A stretch of 8,512 bases of DNA from Syntrophomonas sp. UBA5288 (GTDB taxonomy: Bacteria > Bacillota > Syntrophomonadia > Syntrophomonadales > Syntrophomonadaceae): contig DHSK01000097.1 of NCBI GenBank assembly GCA_002408445.1, positions 1 through 8,512 of the forward strand. The letters are read 5' to 3'. Shown here piece by piece: positions 1 to 5,989 of this stretch; positions within the stretch are counted from its first letter, which is position 1; each line of letters starts with the position of its first letter. The position numbers and the translations under genes were made by a program. Below the pieces are notes generated by a model that saw only the letters and a program-made list of their open reading frames with translations, ran no database searches and had not been told where the DNA came from.

Positions 1-12
1 AAGCAGGATTTT

Positions 13-732
13 TTAGAGGTTTACGGTTTTTATTTCTTCAATGTATTCACGGCAGCGTTGGGCTATTTCCTGCATCTGGTCCCGGCTGTAGGGAATGACA
101 TTGCCGAAGCCGGCGTCCAGAGTGACGGAAGGATTGAACTGCTGCAGGGTATAGATTTTTGAGCCTTTAAGATACCGCGCAATTTCTACGATGTCGTCTT
201 CGCTGTGCAGAGACGGCACTACGGTGGTGCGGAATTCGGCCCTGACGGTGACCTGGCGCAAAAGATTAATGGAGTTTCTGACATTGAAGAACTCGCCCGA
301 GGTCAGGCTGCCTACGGTGTTCGCGTATTTTTTAAATTCCAGCGGTGCTTTCACATCCATGGCTACATAATCGAGCAGGCCTTCATCCAGCATTTGTTTG
401 AGCATGGTGGGGTTGGTGCCGTTGGTATCGATTTTGGTGAAATAGCCCAGGGCTTTGAATTCGCGGAAAGCTTCGGGCAGGCCTGGGTACAAGGTAGGCT
501 CTCCCCCGCTCACTACCACCGCATCGAGGAAACCGCTGTGTTTACGTAAAAAAGTCAATATTTCCTGCATTTCCAGGGCCGGCGGCGGGTTATGGGGTTT
601 TATGACCAGATGGGCATTATGGCAAAAGGGGCAACAAAAGTTGCAGCCCCGGGTAAAAAGAACCGCCGCTACTTTACCGGGGTAGTCGACCAGACTCTGT
701 TTCATGATTCCTGCAAATTTCATTTCGGACAA
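13..732 (-). CDS. nrdG: Anaerobic ribonucleoside-triphosphate reductase activating protein (radical SAM, NrdG)
   Basis: This cytoplasmic radical-SAM activase uses S-adenosylmethionine and a [4Fe-4S] cluster to place the glycyl radical on NrdD. The 239-residue product carries the cluster motif C30-x3-C34-x2-C37 in the run GCNFCCPFCHN, the SAM-contacting GGEPT at 76-80, a KIDTNGT strand at 100-106 and YVAMDVKAP at 122-130. The opening (FAGIMKQSLVDYPGKVA) and the length fit the longer NrdG2-like branch of the family rather than the shorter E. coli type; that assignment is from memory. C33, next to cluster residue C34, is an extra cysteine where I would expect another residue. The start is TTG at 732, chosen because AGGAG (744-740) lies 7 nt upstream; the in-frame ATG at 723 would be 16 nt away. 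It follows nrdD after a 299-nt repeat-rich gap. No terminator can be judged because the window ends 12 nt past the stop. Family call is firm. Confidence 0.95.
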   Translation of the reverse strand: MSEMKFAGIMKQSLVDYPGKVAAVLFTRGCNFCCPFCHNAHLVIKPHNPPPALEMQEILTFLRKHSGFLDAVVVSGGEPTLYPGLPEAFREFKALGYFTKIDTNGTNPTMLKQMLDEGLLDYVAMDVKAPLEFKKYANTVGSLTSGEFFNVRNSINLLRQVTVRAEFRTTVVPSLHSEDDIVEIARYLKGSKIYTLQQFNPSVTLDAGFGNVIPYSRDQMQEIAQRCREYIEEIKTVNL

Positions 733-786
733 TGTTCTGCTCCTGTCTTAGGTCTTTGAAATTTCTGTGTTATATAGTTTCACCGG

Positions 787-917
787 CCTGCGTCCTTAAT
801 AGTGAGCGGACGCGAACATCAGTTGTGCCCTATGGGTGAAGGGCTATCGCCCTGCGTCATTAATAGTGACCGCAAGGGAACATCAGTTGTACCCGTAGGG
901 CATAGGCCGGCCTACGG
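787..917. repeat. Tandem hairpin repeat, two clear 44-bp copies plus a degenerate third
   Basis: Copies at 787-830 and 851-894 match at 38 of 44 positions with a 64-bp period and share GAACATCAGTTGT exactly. Each copy can fold: copy 1 pairs GCGTCC (790-795) with GGACGC (808-813), and copy 2 pairs GCGTCA (854-859) with TGACCGC (867-873) allowing one bulge. The spacer between copies holds a perfect small hairpin, AGGGC-TATC-GCCCT (840-853). After copy 2 comes CCGTAGG (893-899) facing CCTACGG (911-917) and a 12-bp palindrome TAGGCCGGCCTA (903-914). From 911 a weak third unit (CCTACGG...ATTAATACTAAC) may begin. It lies between nrdD and nrdG. I do not recognise the family, and no open reading frame of note is present. 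Confidence 0.75.
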
Positions 918-937
918 TTATGGATTAATACTAACAC

Positions 938-992
938 GGGGACATTCCTTACTTCGGTCCGCGCAGCGGACCTGAGAGGAAGGTGTGTCCCC
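938..992. repeat. Nested palindromic extragenic element (REP-like)
   Basis: The ends are GGGGACA (938-944) and TGTCCCC (986-992), perfect inverted repeats of 7 bp. Inside them TTCC (945-948) faces GGAA (978-981), and the centre is a perfect hairpin GGTCCGC-GCA-GCGGACC (956-972). From memory, GGGGACA...TGTCCCC palindromes of this look occur in multiple copies in anaerobe genomes and are sometimes linked to IS200-like (RAYT) transposases. That link is inference, since no transposase is present here. No T-run follows on either strand, so it does not look like an intrinsic terminator. Confidence 0.6.
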
Positions 993-1007
993 TGCTGGAA
1001 TAGCAGG
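991..1007 (-). other. Small hairpin downstream of nrdD
   Basis: CCTGCT (991-996) and AGCAGG (1002-1007) form a perfect 6-bp stem with a 5-nt loop, 24 nt past the nrdD stop codon. On the nrdD transcript the stem is followed by GGACACACC, not by uridines. It could protect the nrdD mRNA 3' end or act as a weak pause, but a true terminator is unlikely. Confidence 0.35.
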
Positions 1008-1031
1008 AGTCAAACCTTTCTCTACATATTC

Positions 1032-3155
1032 TTACCCTATCAACGCTGAATCATAGATTTTTCTTTCCTTATATTCTTCCTGTTTGCCGGCGTTCCACTG
1101 GTCGACCGGGCGGAGGTAACCGACTACTCGGGAGTAGACCTCACAGCTAGTTGTTTTGCCTTCTGCCTGGCAGATGGGGCAAACTGATTTCTCTCCGGAC
1201 AGATAACCATGTTCCGGGCAAATGCTGAAGGTCGGAGTTATGGTGAAGTAGGGCAGCGAAAATTGATTGCATACCTTTTTCACCAGAGCTTTGACCGAAT
1301 CTATGGAAGGCACTGATTCGCCCAGGAATATATGGAATACGGTGCCGCCGGTATATTTCGCCTGCAGTTCATCCTGATAGTTCAAGGCTTCAAATAAATC
1401 ATCGGTGTAATTTACCGGGAGCTGGGTGGAGTTGGTGTAGTAAGGTTCGCCCCCCTCATTCACCCGGTCATTGTTGGCCACGATAATATTAGGATACTGT
1501 TTCTTGTCCTTGCGGGCAATGCTGTAGCTGACTCCTTCGGCCGGGGTTGCTTCCAGATTATAAATATTGCCGGTTTCTTCCTGATAGGTCAGTAACCTGT
1601 CCCGCATGAAATCCAGTACCTCGATAGCAAAGGCCCGCCCTTCGGCACTGGCAATATTTTGCCCCAAAAAGTTCAGACAGGCTTCGTTCATTCCCACCAG
1701 ACCAATAGTCGAAAAATGATTCTTCCAGTAACGGCCCTGTGCCTCTTTTACTCCCCGCAGATAGAATTGGGAATAAGGATACAGACCGGACTCGGTCAGA
1801 CTTTCCAATACTTTGCGCTTGTTTTCCAGGCTGTCGCGGGCCATGTCCATGATGCGAACCAGGCGTTCATAAAATTCTTCCCGGGTGTGGGAGAGATAGC
1901 CCAGCCGGCTCATATTGATAGTTACTACTCCGATCGACCCGGTCAGAGGATTGGCGCCAAATAATCCGCCGCCGCGTTTACGCAGTTCGCGGTTGTCGAT
2001 TCTTAAGCGGCAGCACATGCTGCGGGCATCCTCCGGCTTCATGTCGGAACCTATGAAGTTGGAGAAATAAGGGATGCCATAGCGGGCAGTCATTTCCCAT
2101 ATTTTATTGTAGTCGGGATTATCCCAGTCGAAATCTTCACTGATATTATAGGTGGGGATGGGAAAAGTAAATACGCGTTCTTCCGCGTCCCCTTCCATCA
2201 TAACCTCGGCAAAAGCCTGGTTGAAAAGATTCATTTCGGCCTGGAATTCGCCATAGGTAGCCTCGATGTACTGTCCCCCCACTAAGACCGGCTCATCTTT
2301 CATATAATCGGGCACCTTAAGGTCCAGGGTAACATTGGTAAAGGGAGTTTGAAAACCTACCCGGGTAGGTACGTTCATATTGAAAACAAACTCCTGCAGG
2401 CACTGCTTGACCTGTTTGTAATCCAGGTTATCATATCGAATGAAGGGTGCCAAAAGGGTATCAAAATTGGAAAAGGCCTGAGCTCCGGCCGCTTCTCCCT
2501 GCAAAGTGAAAAAGAAATTGACGATCTGCCCCAGAATGGACCGGAAATGTTTGGCCGGGCGGCTGGCAACTTTACCCCGAACCCCCTTAAATCCTTCCAT
2601 CAGCAGGTCCCTGATATCCCAGCCTACGCAATATACGCCCAGGATACCCAGGTCATGGATGTGAAAATCCCCGTTCATCTGGGCTTCCCTGATTTCGGGC
2701 GGGTAGATCTGCTGCAGCCAGTATTGTGATACGACGAGTGAAGCAATATGAAAATTCATCCCCTGCAGGGAATAGGTCATATTAGAGTTCTCTTTTATTC
2801 TCCAATCGTTTTTCTCCAGGTAATCGGCAATTATTTTATTATTGGCCAGCAAAAGGTCAGCCTGCCGCATCAGTTGATGCTGGTTGCGATACAGGATATA
2901 GGCCTTGGCGGTTTTGTAGTGGCCGGCTTTGACCAGCACTTTTTCGACCAGGTCCTGTATCTCCTCTACCGTAACGATTTCGTTGCCGGGATATATAGTA
3001 TCGGCTATTTCAGCCACCTTATCAGCCAGTTCAAGAACATTTTCATAGTCCTTTCCTCCTACTGCCTGGGCAGCCTTCCAGATGGCATTCACGATTTTCT
3101 GTTTTTCAAACGGTACTAGTCTACCGTCCCGTTTTTGTACCCGGTTTATATCCAA
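1032..3155 (-). CDS. nrdD: Anaerobic (class III) ribonucleoside-triphosphate reductase, NrdD
   Basis: NrdD reduces ribonucleoside triphosphates to deoxyribonucleotides without oxygen, using a glycyl radical installed by NrdG. The 707-residue product is full length for the family. An N-terminal ATP-cone spans about residues 4-93 (QKRDGRLVPFEKQKI at its start). The catalytic barrel includes HIHDLGILGVYC with C176, probably the first active-site cysteine, and MCCRL with C381/C382, the likely thiyl-radical region. The C-terminal zinc site reads C646-x2-H649 then C659-x2-C662, and the glycyl-radical loop RVVGYL places the radical on G679. The start is TTG at 3155: AAGGAGG (3169-3163) sits exactly 7 nt upstream, while a nearer ATG at 3162-3160 abuts the Shine-Dalgarno sequence and is out of frame. 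Two NrdR-like boxes lie upstream and nrdG lies downstream. The subclass, and so the external reductant (formate or a thioredoxin-type protein), is not settled by reading alone. Confidence 0.97.
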   Translation of the reverse strand: MDINRVQKRDGRLVPFEKQKIVNAIWKAAQAVGGKDYENVLELADKVAEIADTIYPGNEIVTVEEIQDLVEKVLVKAGHYKTAKAYILYRNQHQLMRQADLLLANNKIIADYLEKNDWRIKENSNMTYSLQGMNFHIASLVVSQYWLQQIYPPEIREAQMNGDFHIHDLGILGVYCVGWDIRDLLMEGFKGVRGKVASRPAKHFRSILGQIVNFFFTLQGEAAGAQAFSNFDTLLAPFIRYDNLDYKQVKQCLQEFVFNMNVPTRVGFQTPFTNVTLDLKVPDYMKDEPVLVGGQYIEATYGEFQAEMNLFNQAFAEVMMEGDAEERVFTFPIPTYNISEDFDWDNPDYNKIWEMTARYGIPYFSNFIGSDMKPEDARSMCCRLRIDNRELRKRGGGLFGANPLTGSIGVVTINMSRLGYLSHTREEFYERLVRIMDMARDSLENKRKVLESLTESGLYPYSQFYLRGVKEAQGRYWKNHFSTIGLVGMNEACLNFLGQNIASAEGRAFAIEVLDFMRDRLLTYQEETGNIYNLEATPAEGVSYSIARKDKKQYPNIIVANNDRVNEGGEPYYTNSTQLPVNYTDDLFEALNYQDELQAKYTGGTVFHIFLGESVPSIDSVKALVKKVCNQFSLPYFTITPTFSICPEHGYLSGEKSVCPICQAEGKTTSCEVYSRVVGYLRPVDQWNAGKQEEYKERKIYDSALIG

Positions 3156-3162
3156 CTTTCAT

Positions 3163-3169
3163 CCTCCTT
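3163..3169 (-). promoter_or_regulatory. Start-deciding ribosome binding site of nrdD
   Basis: AAGGAGG on the minus strand is a near-perfect anti-16S match, 7 nt before the TTG at 3155. The intervening ATG (3162-3160) directly touches the Shine-Dalgarno sequence and opens another frame, so it is a decoy. Confidence 0.85.
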
Positions 3170-3185
3170 TAATAAGTTTAAAGTA

Positions 3186-3231
3186 CTACTATATATGGTA
3201 TATCGATTAAGCTATATACTATATTCAGTAT
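3186..3231 (-). promoter_or_regulatory. Tandem NrdR-like boxes in the nrdD control region
   Basis: The boxes read CTACTATATATGGTAT (3186-3201) and ATACTATATTCAGTAT (3216-3231). Each agrees with the known NrdR box ACACWATATATWGTGT at about 12 of 16 positions and is an imperfect palindrome. Their starts are 30 bp apart, close to the roughly three-helical-turn spacing usual for NrdR pairs. They lie 31-76 nt upstream of the nrdD start codon. A candidate -10 hexamer TATACT (3232-3227) overlaps the promoter-distal box and an A-tract (3268-3261) lies further up, but I find no convincing -35. NrdR, an ATP-cone repressor, is expected to bind here; no nrdR gene is in the window. Confidence 0.6.
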
Positions 3232-3404
3232 ATATCATAGAAATCCTTGTGTATAATTTATTTTTTTTGCGCCCCCTGAAAAAGGCGAGCATTAATATTA
3301 TTAGCACACCGGGCAGTTTATCTTCAAGGTTATCCTGACTCTGCCTCCCGCTGATTTGATGTTTGTTTGGAATCTTTCGCTGGTTCTTGGAGCTATTCGA
3401 AGGG

Positions 3405-3445
3405 AAAGAAAAACAAGGCCGGCAAAATTACTATTTCACCGGCCT
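3405..3445 (-). terminator. Rho-independent terminator of the arg operon
   Basis: On the minus strand AGGCCGGTGAAAT (3445-3433), loop AGTA and ATTTTGCCGGCCT (3428-3416) form a 13-bp stem, followed by TGTTTTTCTTT (3415-3405). Two of the pairs are G-U wobbles that exist only in the minus-strand RNA, which fixes the direction. The stem begins 38 nt past the argG stop, so argG is the last gene of its transcript. Confidence 0.88.
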
Positions 3446-3482
3446 CCTTGTGGAAACAGTGGAAAATCCTGTGTATTACCTA

Positions 3483-4697
3483 TTAATTTCCATTTTCCGA
3501 CTTATTTTTCCGGTCAAGCAGGGCCTGTACTTTGAGCGGCAGGCCAAAGAGATTTATAAATCCTTCCGCATCTTTATGACTGTAAACGTCGTCTGCGCCG
3601 AAAGTGGCGATACTCTCATTGTAGAGTGAGTAAGGCGAAGTTGACGATACGGCGGTGCAGCTGCCTTTGTAGAGTTTTACTTTTACGGTACCGGTCACGG
3701 TCTTCTGGGTCTCATTGATAAAGGCGTCCATGGCATATCTTAACTTGGTAAACCAGTTGCCGTCGTATACCAGTTCGGCGTATTTGACCGCCATCTGTTC
3801 TTTGAACTGCAAGGTGCGCCGGTCCAGGGTGAGCCGTTCCAGTTCATCATGGGCCGCATACAGGATGGTTCCTCCCGGGGTCTCATACACGCCTCTGGAT
3901 TTCATCCCTACCAGGCGGTTTTCCACCATGCTGATGATGCCTACGCCATTGGCTCCGCCCAGCCGGTTCAGTTCGATGAGCAAATCGACCGGGCTATAGG
4001 ATTGGCCGTTTAATGAGACCGGTTCACCTTCCTGGAAACCGATTTCGATATAAGTCGGCTCGTCGGGGGCTTTTTCCGGCGGTACGGTCAATACCAGCAT
4101 GTTGTCACTGGCTTCGTTGGCCGGGTCCTCCAGTTCGCCGCCCTCATGGGAGATATGCCACAGATTGCGGTCCTGGCTGTATATTTTTTCTTTGGTTACG
4201 GGTACGTCGATGTTATGCGCCATGGCATAGTCGATGGCTTCTTCGCGTGATTTGATGGTCCATTCCCGCCAGGGGGCTATTATCTTAATATCGGGATTTA
4301 AAGCTTTGATGCCCAGTTCAAAACGTACCTGGTCGTTGCCTTTGCCGGTGGCGCCGTGACAAATCGCTACTGCTCCCTCTTTTTCCGCCACTTCCACCAG
4401 TTTTTTGGCTATCAGGGGGCGGGCAAAGGAGGTGCCCAGCAAGTATTTTTTCTCATAAACCGCTCCGGCTTTTAGGACCGGATAGATATACCCGGTTACG
4501 AACTCTTCTACCAGATTATCTATATATATTTTGGAGGCCCCTGATCTAATCGCCTTGTCTCTTACCGGTTCCAGTTCCTCTCCCTGTCCCAGGTCGGCAC
4601 AGTAAGCGATAACTTCATAACCGTAGTTCTCTTTCAGCCAGGGTATGATTATTGATGTATCCAATCCTCCCGAATAAGCCAGTACTACTTTATCCAT
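3483..4697 (-). CDS. argG: Argininosuccinate synthase
   Basis: ArgG condenses citrulline and aspartate with ATP to give argininosuccinate, AMP and pyrophosphate, the penultimate step of arginine synthesis in the cytoplasm. The 404-residue product has the N-type ATP pyrophosphatase loop AYSGGLDTS (7-15), HGATGKGNDQVRFE (114-127), SRGVYETPGGTIL (267-279) and SIATFGADD (362-370), all intact and at normal spacing. I choose the ATG at 4697 because GGAGG (4710-4706) lies 8 nt upstream and family members usually open with M-x-K-V-V-L-A-Y-S-G-G. A start at 4712 would add five acidic residues and lacks a ribosome binding site. It lies 240 nt after argF, a gap holding a candidate promoter and a large inverted repeat, so argG may be partly independently transcribed. 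It is the last gene before a strong terminator; argH does not follow. Confidence 0.97.
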   Translation of the reverse strand: MDKVVLAYSGGLDTSIIIPWLKENYGYEVIAYCADLGQGEELEPVRDKAIRSGASKIYIDNLVEEFVTGYIYPVLKAGAVYEKKYLLGTSFARPLIAKKLVEVAEKEGAVAICHGATGKGNDQVRFELGIKALNPDIKIIAPWREWTIKSREEAIDYAMAHNIDVPVTKEKIYSQDRNLWHISHEGGELEDPANEASDNMLVLTVPPEKAPDEPTYIEIGFQEGEPVSLNGQSYSPVDLLIELNRLGGANGVGIISMVENRLVGMKSRGVYETPGGTILYAAHDELERLTLDRRTLQFKEQMAVKYAELVYDGNWFTKLRYAMDAFINETQKTVTGTVKVKLYKGSCTAVSSTSPYSLYNESIATFGADDVYSHKDAEGFINLFGLPLKVQALLDRKNKSENGN

Positions 4698-4742
4698 GTC
4701 TTCATCCTCCATTTCATGTTCTGCTCTTCTATTTTGCCATTT

Positions 4743-4865
4743 TTGTCATTCTGAGCGTTGCATGATCTTGTTGTCATCCTGAGCGTTAGTGAAGGATCTT
4801 TCTATGCTCAGGAGGAAAGATTCTTCACTTCGTTCAGAATGACAAGGCTCCGCTCAGGATGACAC
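4743..4865. repeat. Double inverted repeat of the TCATCCTGAGCG family
   Basis: Two direct arms, TTGTCATTCTGAGCG (4743-4757) and TTGTCATCCTGAGCG (4771-4785), face two inverted arms, CGTTCAGAATGACAA (4831-4845) and CGCTCAGGATGACAC (4851-4865). Between them AGTGAAGGATCTTTC (4788-4802) pairs with GAAAGATTCTTCACT (4815-4829) at 14 of 15 positions. The whole can fold as one long hairpin in the argF-argG gap. Short repeats of this look (GTCATTCTGAGCG...GAAGAATC) are known from memory as dispersed intergenic repeats in many bacterial phyla. Another copy begins at 8487. Confidence 0.85.
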
Positions 4866-4874
4866 CCACGTTTA

Positions 4875-4902
4875 TTTATAGCAATGACACAAAAGTTGTC
4901 TA
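4875..4902 (-). promoter_or_regulatory. Candidate sigma-A promoter for argG
   Basis: On the minus strand TAGACA (4902-4897, 5 of 6 to TTGACA), a 16-nt spacer and TATAAA (4880-4875, 5 of 6 to TATAAT) make a plausible vegetative promoter just after argF. Transcription from it would give argG a leader of about 170 nt that contains the whole inverted repeat at 4743-4865. This is pattern matching only. Confidence 0.4.
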
Positions 4903-4937
4903 ACCGCGCAGCGTTAATCTGCATCTATTACTCTAGC

Positions 4938-5882
4938 TTACATCACCAACGCCATTATCGCCTTATGGGCATGGAGACGGTTTTCAGCTTCATCGAATAC
5001 CACCGATTGAGGGCCGTCGATGACCTCGTCCGTTATCTCCTTGCCCCGTTTGGCGGGCAGGCAGTGCAATACGATTGCATCTTTGTTGGCAAGACTAAGC
5101 AAATGTTTATTTATTTGATAGGCTTTAAAATTCTTCTCTTTCTCTTCCGCCTTGTCTTCCTCTCCCATGCTGGCCCACACATCGGTATATATGACATCGG
5201 CGCCTTTGACTGCTTCTTCCGGGTCCTCTGCTACAGACACACGGGCACCGGTTGCTTTGGCATCCTCCTCGGCCAGTTTAACAATATTACTGTCCGGCTC
5301 GAAACCTTTGGGAGTGGCAATAACCACTTCCATACCGGTTTTAGCTCCGCCAAACAAGAGGCTGTGGGCCACGTTGTTGCCATCACCCACAAAAACCATT
5401 TTCCGGCCTTTCAGCTCGCCTTTATGTTCCTTGACAGTCATCAGATCGGCTATGACCTGAGTGGGATGCAAAAGGTCGGTCAGACCGTTTATGACCGGAA
5501 TCGAAGCCCACTTAGCCAGTTCCAGCACTTCTTCATGCGCAAAGGTGCGAATCATAATGCCATCCAGCATGCGTGACAGCACCAGAGCGGTATCCTTGAC
5601 GCTCTCACCCCGTCCGATCTGGATGTCGCGGGGGCTTAAGAACAGTGCATGCCCTCCGAGCTGGTACATACCGACTTCGAATGCCACCCGGGTACGGGTG
5701 GATGATTTCTGAAAAATCATGCCCAGGGTTTTGCCCTGTAAAATATGGTGGGCTATGCCCGCTTTTTGCATTTTCTTAAGTTCCAGCCCCACTTCTATCA
5801 TATAAGCTATTTCTTCGGCACTGTAATCATGTATGGATATGAAATCCCGTCCCTTAAAAGCCTGGCTAATTTTAAATTCCAC
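4938..5882 (-). CDS. argF: Ornithine carbamoyltransferase
   Basis: ArgF transfers the carbamoyl group from carbamoyl phosphate to ornithine, giving citrulline. The 314-residue product has the carbamoyl-phosphate loop FQKSSTRTR (57-65), HPTQ (139-142), the ornithine-side DVWASMG (234-240) and HCLP (273-276) with the catalytic cysteine C274. These separate it from aspartate carbamoyltransferase. The length is normal. The start is GTG at 5882 with AAAGGGAG (5898-5891) 8 nt upstream; no earlier in-frame start with a ribosome binding site is seen and the next internal methionine (residue 28) would remove conserved sequence. It lies 232 nt after argD; the gap holds a 43-bp repeat shared with the argB upstream region. 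An anabolic role is inferred from the arginine-biosynthesis neighbours; a catabolic ArcB is less likely because arcA and arcC are absent. Confidence 0.96.
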   Translation of the reverse strand: MEFKISQAFKGRDFISIHDYSAEEIAYMIEVGLELKKMQKAGIAHHILQGKTLGMIFQKSSTRTRVAFEVGMYQLGGHALFLSPRDIQIGRGESVKDTALVLSRMLDGIMIRTFAHEEVLELAKWASIPVINGLTDLLHPTQVIADLMTVKEHKGELKGRKMVFVGDGNNVAHSLLFGGAKTGMEVVIATPKGFEPDSNIVKLAEEDAKATGARVSVAEDPEEAVKGADVIYTDVWASMGEEDKAEEKEKNFKAYQINKHLLSLANKDAIVLHCLPAKRGKEITDEVIDGPQSVVFDEAENRLHAHKAIMALVM

Positions 5883-5911
5883 CTATCCCACTCCCTTTCT
5901 ATTTAGCACGT

Positions 5912-5954
5912 AAATTCAACCCTGAAGGACACAGATTTTAAATGATTAACACTG
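5912..5954. repeat. 43-bp dispersed repeat, copy A, before argF
   Basis: This sequence matches 8255-8297 at 42 of 43 positions (the one difference is C at 5921 against A at 8264). It contains GAAGGACACAGATTTT and ATGATTAACACTG. It ends 29 nt before the argF start codon, in the same orientation and nearly the same position as copy B has before argB. Confidence 0.9.
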
Positions 5955-5973
5955 TTTTTTTATATTATAGCGA

Positions 5974-5989
5974 CCCCGACATGTCGGGG
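5974..5989. other. 16-bp perfect palindrome CCCCGACATGTCGGGG
   Basis: The sequence is its own reverse complement over 16 bp. In RNA it could form a 6- to 7-bp GC stem with a minimal loop, but no U-run follows on either strand. It could be a binding site for a dimeric protein or part of a dispersed repeat; I do not recognise it. Confidence 0.5.

Larger units (their letters stand above)
3156..3482. other. argG-nrdD intergenic region, 327 nt
   Basis: This gap separates two transcription units on the same strand. From the argG side it holds the argG terminator (3405-3445), then about 135 nt with nothing I recognise, then an A-tract, the NrdR-like boxes and the nrdD ribosome binding site. The short plus-strand reading frames here are AT-rich, lack a Shine-Dalgarno sequence and run over the regulatory elements or into argG, so I do not call them genes. 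Confidence 0.8.

Noticed and set aside
766..781. Half-match to an NrdR box just upstream of nrdG (AAACTATATA on the minus strand)
   Set aside because: Only one half fits, the other half diverges, and there is no second box at the right distance.
787..894. CRISPR array with 44-bp repeats
   Set aside because: There are only two good copies, the repeats differ at 6 positions, the 20-bp spacer is itself a hairpin, and no cas genes are near.
938..992. Intrinsic terminator of nrdD
   Set aside because: The stem is good but neither strand has a U-run after it, and it lies 40 nt or more past the stop codon within an apparent repeat element.
3363..3629. Plus-strand frame of 88 codons across the argG end
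   Set aside because: It overlaps the argG terminator and the argG 3' coding region, with no ribosome binding site or family likeness.
4743..4865. CRISPR array
   Set aside because: The arms are in opposite orientations with irregular short spacing and match a known kind of dispersed intergenic repeat; there are no regular spacers.
4884..5576. Long plus-strand open reading frame (230 codons)
   Set aside because: It lies antisense to argF, whose motifs are all intact. The predicted product shows no recognisable domain and there is no Shine-Dalgarno sequence, so it is a shadow frame.
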